39,176 nucleotides of DNA, taken from the NCBI GenBank assembly GCA_024695815.1, contig JAILHK010000006.1, positions 1-39,176 on the forward strand, in the 5' to 3' direction. The DNA comes from Prevotella sp. (lineage in GTDB: Bacteria; Bacteroidota; Bacteroidia; Bacteroidales; Bacteroidaceae). The position numbers and the translations under genes are program-made. Positions 26,570 through 32,513 of the stretch are shown in pieces. The notes under the pieces were generated by a model, which made no database searches, was not told the DNA's origin, and saw nothing but the letters and a program-made list of their open reading frames with translations. Each line of letters opens with the position of its first letter. Within the stretch, counting starts at the first letter, position 1.

Positions 26570-28822
26570 TTATTTTTCCAGGTTTACATTGATCTTCTTG
26601 TCGCAAGCGGTAGCGGGTACAAACACGGTTACCACACGACGGTTCTCATCATAGTTCCAGGTGCCACTAGCCTGCTTCGTGCCGTTCACGTAAACAGCTG
26701 CAGGACAGTCGGTGCTCAGGAACTCAACGGTATATGCGCGCTTAGCGGGCATGCCGGGGAATGAACCTTTGCGGGGGTGGATGGTCAGGCTGTTGTCCTT
26801 ATGAGTCATCTTCACCCAGCTGAAGGCACCTTCCTTATAGCCCTCGGTGTCGCCCTCGTCCTCGTAGAGAGAGCTCTCGCCATCGGCGCCGGGCACCACC
26901 TTCACAATCAGACGGTCAGGACGGGTGTTGAGGTTCATCATTGGAGGATTGTTGACAATCACAGCACCAGCGCGGTAGAAATAAGGAATCTCGGGCTGTG
27001 TGTAGCTGTCAACAAAGATGCGGTTACCGTCAACCACCTTGTTGCGGCACACGTCAAACCACTTTCCTTCGGGCAACCAGGTGCGGCGCTCGGCCTTACC
27101 ATTCTTTCCAGCAGGTGTCACTACTGGAGCAACCAGGATATCGTCGCCAAACATATACTCATCTTCGAAGAGATAAGCATTGTTTGCCTCGGGAGAATCA
27201 TAGTAGAGCGGACGACACATGCTGACGCCAGTGTCATAAGCCTGACGGGCAGCAGTGTAGATGTATGGCATCAATGCATAACGCAGCTTCACGGTCTCGA
27301 GCAGCAAGGGGAAGTTCTCATACTTCCAGATGCGGCGCTCAATGCCTTCCCAGTTGGTAGCATGTGTACGGAACACGGGGGTAAACACGCCATACTGCAT
27401 CCAGCGCAGATAGATTTCGGGGTCGTTGCCACCAGTCTGCTGGTGTCCACCCAGGTCGTGGCCCCAGTAGCCGAAGCCAACGTTAGATGCTGTTGCGGTG
27501 AAATAGGGCTGCCAAGCCAGTGTGCCATAAGTCGTGAACGAGTCGCCCGAGAAGCCAATAGGATAGCGATGGCTGCCCAGTCCACCCCAGCGGTGGAAAA
27601 TCAAAGGACGATGGTTAGGACGGTTCAGGCGCATGTCGTTATAGAACACGTGGTTACACCAGAAGGTCTCACTCAGTCCATCGACATACTTACTGGTCAG
27701 GTTCTGCTGCCAGTCGAGCCACCAGAAGTCAACGCCCTGGTTCTCGCGTGCACGTATGATACTATTGAACATGTGATGATAGAACTTCGGATCGCTCAGG
27801 TTCCATGGCACCACCTTCGTAGCGGCATCCATGCCCATCGAGTCGCGCAACTGCGCAAACATATCCTCGTCGTCGTCAACACCGTCGGCGGGGTGCAGGT
27901 TCAGCGACACCTTCAGGCCGTTGTCGTGCATAAACTTGATCAGTCCTTCGGGATCGGGAATAGCGGTGCGGTCCCAAGTCCAACCTGTCCAGCCCTGAGT
28001 GTGCCAGTCCATATCGAAGATCATCACATCCATAGGAATCTGATTCTTCTTCACATCGTTCACGATTTCCATGAACTCCTCGCTGGTATAGCGCTGATAC
28101 TTACTGTACCAGTAGCCCAGCACATAGAGTGGAGGCATGGGCTGACGACCAGCAATCTTGATATAGTCGCCCAGTGCCTTCTTGTACTGATGGCCATAGC
28201 CCATGAAGTACCAGTCGATTGCTTCCTTATCTACAGGCTGTGCCACCCATTCGATGCCATCCTGACTCTTGTCGAAGGCAAAGGTGGTAGAGCCGTCACC
28301 ACGACGGGTGCGGGGCGACTCGTCGATGATGCTCCAGCCAGCTCGTGAGAGCAGACCGTTCTCCATCTCTTGTCGCTTGTTGTCACCAATCTGTCCGTCC
28401 AGCGTACGGGTGGTGCCTTTCAGGTTCAGCTTGTCGTCCTTGCCGGGATACCAGGTCACCTGACGGCCATTCAGCTTAAACTGGATGGTCAGCACCTGAT
28501 TGTTGGGACGATTGTCTATCCTGCCACCCATCTTGTAGCGCAGTGTCAGCGCATCGGTGGTGATATACAAATAGCCGTCGCGTACCTCTTTAGTATAACG
28601 AGGCACTGGCAGACGACGATTGACCACGGCAAAAGTGGCGCGGTCTTCAAACTGCTGTTTTCTACTGTACTGAATACGAATCAATTCGGGAGTAAGCACT
28701 GTGAAACGTGCTTCGCCGGCGTTAACAATTGCGTCGGCGTTTGCCAGAGGGTTCATGCTGTCGGCAGCCATTGCAGGTAGCAGACCAACCAAGAGCAGAA
28801 TTGCGGTGAAAATCTTTCTCAT
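26570..28822 (-). CDS. Secreted GH31 glycosidase, WWLDWQQ type
   Basis: This 750-aa family 31 glycoside hydrolase has a signal peptide of about 19 residues (LLVGLLPAMAA). The catalytic nucleophile is the Asp of FWWLDWQQ (about D370) and the acid/base is probably the Asp in IGFSGDSF (about D427). Other family features are YVLGYWYSKYQRY, MIFDMDWH, VSLNLHPADG and YWGHDLGGH. The WLDWQQ signature differs from ordinary alpha-glucosidases and, from memory, resembles GH31 enzymes acting on alpha-1,3/1,6-glucans such as cycloalternan-degrading enzymes; this substrate is a guess. It is the first gene of the operon. The 205-bp gap upstream must contain the promoter, but I see only a weak -7-like GAACTTTG at 28856-28863. 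Confidence 0.9.
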   Translation of the reverse strand: MRKIFTAILLLVGLLPAMAADSMNPLANADAIVNAGEARFTVLTPELIRIQYSRKQQFEDRATFAVVNRRLPVPRYTKEVRDGYLYITTDALTLRYKMGGRIDNRPNNQVLTIQFKLNGRQVTWYPGKDDKLNLKGTTRTLDGQIGDNKRQEMENGLLSRAGWSIIDESPRTRRGDGSTTFAFDKSQDGIEWVAQPVDKEAIDWYFMGYGHQYKKALGDYIKIAGRQPMPPLYVLGYWYSKYQRYTSEEFMEIVNDVKKNQIPMDVMIFDMDWHTQGWTGWTWDRTAIPDPEGLIKFMHDNGLKVSLNLHPADGVDDDEDMFAQLRDSMGMDAATKVVPWNLSDPKFYHHMFNSIIRARENQGVDFWWLDWQQNLTSKYVDGLSETFWCNHVFYNDMRLNRPNHRPLIFHRWGGLGSHRYPIGFSGDSFTTYGTLAWQPYFTATASNVGFGYWGHDLGGHQQTGGNDPEIYLRWMQYGVFTPVFRTHATNWEGIERRIWKYENFPLLLETVKLRYALMPYIYTAARQAYDTGVSMCRPLYYDSPEANNAYLFEDEYMFGDDILVAPVVTPAGKNGKAERRTWLPEGKWFDVCRNKVVDGNRIFVDSYTQPEIPYFYRAGAVIVNNPPMMNLNTRPDRLIVKVVPGADGESSLYEDEGDTEGYKEGAFSWVKMTHKDNSLTIHPRKGSFPGMPAKRAYTVEFLSTDCPAAVYVNGTKQASGTWNYDENRRVVTVFVPATACDKKINVNLEK

Positions 28823-28924
28823 AATCTAGTGAAACACTTTGGTTCTTAGTTTGTGCAAAGTTCGGCATTTTCCCGCGTATATGTATATAAAAGATGAATT
28901 GTATAACTGGTTTTTGATTAATAC

Positions 28925-28961
28925 AAAATATAAGCACCTGAAAAACAGGTGCTTATATTTT
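28925..28961 (-). terminator. Strong terminator downstream of the SusR-like regulator gene
   Basis: A perfect 16-bp stem (arms 28925-28940 and 28946-28961, core AAGCACCTG/CAGGTGCTT) encloses a 5-base A loop and has A/T-rich ends, so it could work in both directions. It lies 66 bases past the stop of the 29028-30632 gene. It insulates the GH31/GLUG operon from read-through. Confidence 0.85.
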
Positions 28962-29027
28962 TAGTCATGGCCGTTTTGTATAACGATTATATAAGGAAAA
29001 ATAGGGTATATTTGTCCAAAAACGGGG

Positions 29028-30632
29028 TTAAATTTGCATGATTAGCTCCTCAAATTGCTCACTATTGTAGCGCGAGCGATTCCTGATACGAGTCTTATAT
29101 GTGTTCACCGTGTGGACAGAGAAGTTCAGGAATTTGGCAATACTTTCACTGTCGCTGACGCCCAGACGCACCAATGCATAGATACGCATTTCGGTGGTCA
29201 GCGAGTTTTCCTTCTCGGGCATCTTTCGGTCTTCCTCGTTAAACAGTTCGTTGTAGCGAATCACATAGTCGGGGAACAGCGACAGGAATGTGTGGTCGAA
29301 CGCCTCAAACATATTGTCGCGCTCGCTGTTCAGCGTTGACAACTTCACCATCATGCGCAAATCCTCATATTGCTTTGCCACCAGTTTGCGGTCAATGCTC
29401 TTGAACAGTTTCTCCAACTTGGTAATATACTCGGCGTTGGTATAAAACGAACGACCTATGTAGGCATTCTTAATCTTATCATCCTCCTGCAGATGGCTGT
29501 TGGCCACTTGCAGCTGTTCCAGATTCTCGGCAATGATCTGTCGGGCCTCTCTCAGCTTCCGGTTGTTCTTGCGAATCACCACATAGGCAGCCACCATGAT
29601 AAACAGAATGACAAAGAACAGCACCGATGCTGCTATCAGCCAGTTGCGCTGACTGCTCAATGCATCATAGCGGTCTTGCTCGATGATGGGCAGGATGTCG
29701 TTAATCTCCACCTTGCGCAGACGTGTATTGAAGAAGTTCACCTCCTCCAGTGCCTGATGCACATAGATGCTGGCACGCTCGTAGTCACCTCTTTTATATA
29801 TAAAGCGAGCCAGATGATAAAGTGCCGTAATCTCTCGCGTGGCCGACTCATTGTCTGCTATGGCCGAACGGGCAAACAGCTGGATGGCCTTATCCTCGTC
29901 GTTCAGGTTGTAATAGGCCCAAGCCAGTTCAGCAGCAGTGGTAGCCTCCATGCGCAAGTCGCCTTCACACATGCTCAGCACCCTCAGCAACGACTTCTCG
30001 GCTTTTGCATACTGGCCCGTGCGCATCTGCAGCATACCGGTGTAGGCCCACCACTCTATCGTCCCCACTGGGTGCATTGCAATGATAGAGTCATTGTAGG
30101 CATTACAACGGCTGATGTATTTCGTGTAGTAAGGTTCCTCGTGGATGTAGTCGGCCATATTGCGCCAAAGGTTGCAGTTCAGGTCGTAGTATGCCTCCAG
30201 CTGGTTGGCGGGGATAGATGCCCTGTCAATGGTCTTCATCATCTCTTCGGCCTCTGTCAGGATGCCGGCGGTAATCAGCGTGAAGATGACGGCCTGCTTG
30301 GCCTCCAGCATCTTTTCTGCATTGTTCAGGCGCTTGGCTTCCTCGTAGCACAATTCAGCATAATGATGGGCAGAATCGTAGCTGAACACCTTATATTCCA
30401 AATAAATAGAATATAATTGTTCGTAATACCTACCTTCGCGCTTCGATGCAGGTAATGCACTTTTCATATCCTTCACCCGCGAAAGCTTATTCTGATGTAT
30501 CTGCTCATAGCGCTCCAAACTGGCATCCAGTTTGTCGAGCCACTCCTCTGTTTCTTGGGAATATTCAGCACTTACGGTTTGTGGAAGAGCGAATAACAGT
30601 AAAATCAAACAATAGAAGTAATTATTCATCAT
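29028..30632 (-). CDS. TPR/single-TM/HTH regulator, SusR-like layout
   Basis: This 534-aa membrane regulator has a signal peptide (1-22), a helical TPR-like periplasmic region (about 60-310, with repeats such as AKAEKSLLRVL and AELAWAYYNLNDEDKAIQLF), and one membrane helix (about 331-353). A coiled cytoplasmic linker (355-390) and a C-terminal HTH complete it (about 480-530: ALVRLGVSDSESIAKFLNFSVHTVNTYKTRI). This order of parts matches the SusR-type starch-utilisation regulators as I recall them. Its position directly upstream of the GH31/SusE-F-like operon, on the same strand, makes it the likely activator of that operon. It has its own promoter and terminator. Met codons at 30632 and 30629 are equivalent starts. 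The ligand is unknown; an alpha-glucan oligosaccharide is inferred. Confidence 0.8.
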   Translation of the reverse strand: MMNNYFYCLILLLFALPQTVSAEYSQETEEWLDKLDASLERYEQIHQNKLSRVKDMKSALPASKREGRYYEQLYSIYLEYKVFSYDSAHHYAELCYEEAKRLNNAEKMLEAKQAVIFTLITAGILTEAEEMMKTIDRASIPANQLEAYYDLNCNLWRNMADYIHEEPYYTKYISRCNAYNDSIIAMHPVGTIEWWAYTGMLQMRTGQYAKAEKSLLRVLSMCEGDLRMEATTAAELAWAYYNLNDEDKAIQLFARSAIADNESATREITALYHLARFIYKRGDYERASIYVHQALEEVNFFNTRLRKVEINDILPIIEQDRYDALSSQRNWLIAASVLFFVILFIMVAAYVVIRKNNRKLREARQIIAENLEQLQVANSHLQEDDKIKNAYIGRSFYTNAEYITKLEKLFKSIDRKLVAKQYEDLRMMVKLSTLNSERDNMFEAFDHTFLSLFPDYVIRYNELFNEEDRKMPEKENSLTTEMRIYALVRLGVSDSESIAKFLNFSVHTVNTYKTRIRNRSRYNSEQFEELIMQI

Positions 30633-30671
30633 TTCTAGTTAGGTGTCATGCGAAAAATCTCGATTCGAAAG

Positions 30672-30702
30672 CAAAGGTAGGTAAAAAAGACTGATAACAC
30701 AA
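30672..30702 (-). promoter_or_regulatory. Promoter of the SusR-like regulator gene
   Basis: On the minus strand, TTG (30700-30702) is followed after exactly 20 bases by TACCTTTG (30672-30679). This fits the Bacteroidota pattern of a TTTG-like -33 element, 19-21 bases, then TAnnTTTG. The expected transcription start is near 30665, giving a leader of about 30 bases before the Met codon at 30632. Confidence 0.65.
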
Positions 30703-30772
30703 TTTTATTTAATAAAATTAACAAAAAAATTTCACATTGTAATTCTTTGAGTTTACGGTTGGTAAAGCAGCC

Positions 30773-30816
30773 CTTTTGAAGTACAAAAGTGGTACTCTTG
30801 AAGCGTGATACTTAAA
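30773..30816. repeat. Degenerate 22-bp-period pair
   Basis: CTTTTGAAG at 30773 and CTCTTGAAG at 30795 are 22 bases apart. Only the first nine bases of each unit agree well, so this is weak alone, but the period equals that of the two clearer blocks to its right. Confidence 0.35.
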
Positions 30817-30849
30817 GTTTTGTTTTCAGTCTAAAGTCTAAAATGGTCA

Positions 30850-30915
30850 TTTCTAGACTCTGGAAATTGTGTTTCTAAACTCTAGACGTGAGGTTTCTAG
30901 ACTCTAGAAATGACT
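30850..30915. repeat. Three tandem 22-bp units (TTTCTAGACTCT family)
   Basis: Units start at 30850, 30872 and 30894, exactly 22 bases apart, reading TTTCTAGACTCTGGAAA, TTTCTAAACTCTAGACG and TTTCTAGACTCTAGAAA at their starts. Each unit is itself a near-palindrome around TCTAGA-like sequence. The outer flanks GTCATTTCTAGA (30846-30857) and TCTAGAAATGAC (30903-30914) are perfect inverted copies. Confidence 0.75.
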
Positions 30916-30922
30916 CAAAAGC

Positions 30923-30966
30923 GTAAGTATTGCAGCCTGAAAGTGTAAGTATTGCAGCCTGAAAGC
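30923..30966. repeat. Two tandem 22-bp units (GTAAGTATTGCAG family)
   Basis: A 21-base sequence beginning GTAAGTATTGCAGCCTG occurs at 30923 and again at 30945, with one variable base between copies. A reverse-complement fragment of it, GCAATACTTA, recurs at 30981-30990. The unit length matches the neighbouring block although the sequence is unrelated. Confidence 0.8.
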
Positions 30967-31032
30967 AACCATATGCCGATGCAATACTTATTGAAAAAGA
31001 ACAGTATCCTGCTCCAACGGAGAGGAGACTGT

Positions 31033-31197
31033 TCACCCTTTTCCCTTCTTTTGGGAGCGTCGGGATGGCGTAAATACGGGCATTGCAAACACCAAAGCCA
31101 CGATAGAGAATAGCAGACCACCTATTGACCCAACAGCAAAAGAGAACCAGAAAGCCCCTTCAGAACCATCAATATAATAGCCTCCTTTACAAAAATT
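31033..31197 (-). pseudogene. Decayed C-terminal end of a membrane protein
   Basis: A minus-strand frame of 54 codons runs from just after a stop at 31198-31200 to a stop at 31033-31035, with no start codon before the hydrophobic part. It encodes GGYYIDGSEGAFWFSFAVG, continuing SIGGLLFSIVALVFAMPVF, then a basic end (SRRSQKKGKG). A good membrane helix with a basic tail before a natural stop looks like the true end of a lost transporter or membrane enzyme. I cannot name the family. Chance is possible, given its short length. Confidence 0.4.
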
Positions 31198-31368
31198 TCA
31201 AAAACAAATCTGGTTCTTCACAGGAATGGCGTGATACCGGCATCGTGTAGAACCCTCTTTTTTTTGATAAAAATGTGCACTATATCATGTTAAAGTCTGT
31301 CATATCAAAGCCTACTTGAAGAATATTTCGTAACTTCGCAACCAAATTATCCATAGGATTGTATCATC

Positions 31369-31410
31369 ATGAACGAGAATTTCGCTATAAAGCTCTTTGA
31401 GGGCAAGTGA
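31369..31410 (+). pseudogene. 13-codon remnant, perhaps of a BRO-N/DinD-like protein
   Basis: ATG 31369 opens a frame reading MNENFAIKLFEGK and then TGA, where the TGA is the first triplet of the REP-like repeat. The sequence resembles the first residues of Bacteroidota BRO-N or DNA-damage-inducible protein D homologues (IKLFEDKxVRTxW, from memory). It could be a gene start cut off by insertion of the repeat; nothing of the rest of the gene remains. Confidence 0.35.
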
Positions 31411-31463
31411 TCATGGGGACGGTTCTGGTGATCTGTTGATCAATAGAACCATCCCCGTGATTT
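31408..31463. repeat. REP-like hairpin (GGGGACGGTTCT / AGAACCATCCCC)
   Basis: Arms at 31410-31426 and 31445-31461 form a 17-base inverted repeat with two mismatched positions. The GGGGACGGTTCT/AGAACCGTCCCC core is the kind of palindrome associated with REP-associated tyrosine transposases (RAYT, IS200-like) in many bacteria. No transposase gene is present in the window. The left 27 bases recur as a direct repeat at 32320-32346. Confidence 0.65.
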
Positions 31464-31511
31464 CTCATTTGGAAATAATAATATAACCATTTAACATTAA
31501 AAACCAACAAA

Positions 31512-32306
31512 ATGAAAACCCTGAAAATCTTCGCAATCCTCACCCTATCGATGCTGACGGCAACCCTTCAAGCACAAGAAAAAGAAAAGCCCCTGTTGCC
31601 CAAAGGCACACAAGTCATCGCCCACCGCGGCCACTGGGATGTCGACGGGTCTGCACAGAACTCACGCCGCTCGCTGCAGCTCGCCCTCAACATGGACATC
31701 TACGGCAGCGAGATAGACATCTGGCTGACACGCGACGGCCACCTCTTCGTCAACCACGATGCCAGCTACGACGGTGTCACCCTGCAGGATGCCACGGCCG
31801 ACGAGTGCCGCGCCCTCATTCTGAAGAATGGCGAACACATGCCCGAGCTGAAAGATATGCTTGCCCTGCTGAAGAAGAGCACCACCTCGACGAAGCTCAT
31901 CATCGAAATCAAGGAATGCCGCACGCTACAGCAGAACCTCGAGTCGGCGCGACAGATCGTGAAGGCCGTGCGCAAGGCCGGCATGCAAAAGAAGGTGGAG
32001 TATATCTCTTTCTCCCTAGCCGCCTGCGTAGAGATAGCACGCCTCGACCCGACGGCCCGTGTAGCCTTCCTCAGCGGATGGATAACACCGAAAGAACTCC
32101 TCAAGCTGGGCATCACCGGTCTGGACTACCACCTCGCCGTCTTCCAAAAGCATCCGGAATGGGTGAAGGAGGCTCATGAGCTGGGTATGTACACAAACGT
32201 ATGGACGATTGACAATGACGAGCATTTCCGTGAGTTTCGAGACATGGGCATCGACTACATCACCACCAACAACCCCGAGGGTGCCGTGAACGTCGTCAGC
32301 CAATAG
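31512..32306 (+). CDS. Secreted glycerophosphodiester phosphodiesterase
   Basis: This 264-aa enzyme of the GDPD family hydrolyses glycerophosphodiesters to glycerol-3-phosphate and an alcohol. A signal peptide ends near residue 22 (TATLQAQ). The catalytic His and Arg are in IAHRGHW (H38, R39), the metal ligands in SEIDIWLTRDGHLFVNHD (E67, D69, H82), and further family motifs in IIEIKE and the C-terminal NVWTIDND and GIDYITTNNPE. The length is typical and the active site intact. The gene is more GC-rich than the DNA around it and is bracketed by 27-bp direct repeats, suggesting it may have moved as a unit. It stands alone on the plus strand. Confidence 0.92.
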   Translation: MKTLKIFAILTLSMLTATLQAQEKEKPLLPKGTQVIAHRGHWDVDGSAQNSRRSLQLALNMDIYGSEIDIWLTRDGHLFVNHDASYDGVTLQDATADECRALILKNGEHMPELKDMLALLKKSTTSTKLIIEIKECRTLQQNLESARQIVKAVRKAGMQKKVEYISFSLAACVEIARLDPTARVAFLSGWITPKELLKLGITGLDYHLAVFQKHPEWVKEAHELGMYTNVWTIDNDEHFREFRDMGIDYITTNNPEGAVNVVSQ

Positions 32307-32319
32307 CCAACAGCTAGTT

Positions 32320-32346
32320 TGATCACGGGGACGGTTCTGGTGATCT
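32320..32346. repeat. Right copy of the REP-like half-site
   Basis: These 27 bases repeat 31408-31434 in the same orientation with one difference (TGATCACGGGG versus TGATCATGGGG, then ACGGTTCTGGTGATCT in both). The second arm of the hairpin is absent here. A further bulged inverted repeat, CAAG-CGGCA/TGCCG-CTTG, follows at about 32363-32392. Confidence 0.75.
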
Positions 32347-32457
32347 TCGCATTTTTGCCTTGCAAGCGGCACCCTTCGGAATGCCGGGCTTGGTGAAAGC
32401 GGCATAGCCGAGCGATTATGTCTTAAAATAAGGTTATTGTGTCTTTTAAAAGAATAA

Positions 32458-32489
32458 GCCCCCGGAAGTCAGAAGAGGCTTTCGGAGGC
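32458..32489 (-). terminator. Terminator of the lipoprotein/thioredoxin/TldD operon
   Basis: The arms GCCCCCGGAAG (32458-32468) and CTTTCGGAGGC (32479-32489) pair at ten of eleven positions, counting one G-U, with a 10-base loop. On the minus strand the stem is followed by TTATTCTTTT. It lies 24 bases past the TldD-family stop. On the plus strand it could also end transcripts from the GDPD gene. Confidence 0.55.
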
Positions 32490-32513
32490 GCGTTAGTAAT
32501 TTTAGGATTTTTT

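Larger units (their letters stand above)
30703..31511. other. Gene-poor, repeat-rich interval between the regulator and GDPD genes
   Basis: This stretch of about 800 bases has no intact gene. From left to right it holds AT-rich DNA, three blocks of repeats with 22-bp period (30773-30966), a decayed minus-strand ORF end (31033-31197), a 13-codon ORF remnant (31369-31410) and a REP-like hairpin (31408-31463). The glycerophosphodiesterase gene then begins. It looks like a site of repeated insertion and decay. Confidence 0.6.

Noticed and set aside
26777..28348. Long plus-strand open frame (over 500 codons) opposite the first GH31 gene
   Set aside because: The opposite strand holds an intact GH31 enzyme with signal peptide and catalytic motifs; the plus-strand product has no recognisable domain and composition typical of an antisense shadow.
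29007..29018. Plus-strand TATATTTG promoter-like element
   Set aside because: It would transcribe antisense into the regulator gene, has no convincing -33 element, and one match in AT-rich DNA is expected by chance.
30773..30966. CRISPR array
   Set aside because: Units are directly tandem with no unique spacers, differ in sequence between blocks, and no cas gene is near.
30915..31121. 68-codon minus-strand open frame spanning the 22-bp repeats
   Set aside because: Its C-terminal part is only a translation of the tandem repeat (LQYLRF), and it is out of frame with the membrane-protein fragment that looks genuine.
31408..32346. Complete transposon around the GDPD gene
   Set aside because: No transposase gene, no target-site duplication identified, and the right-hand copy is only half of the hairpin, so only a repeat-bracketed gene can be claimed.
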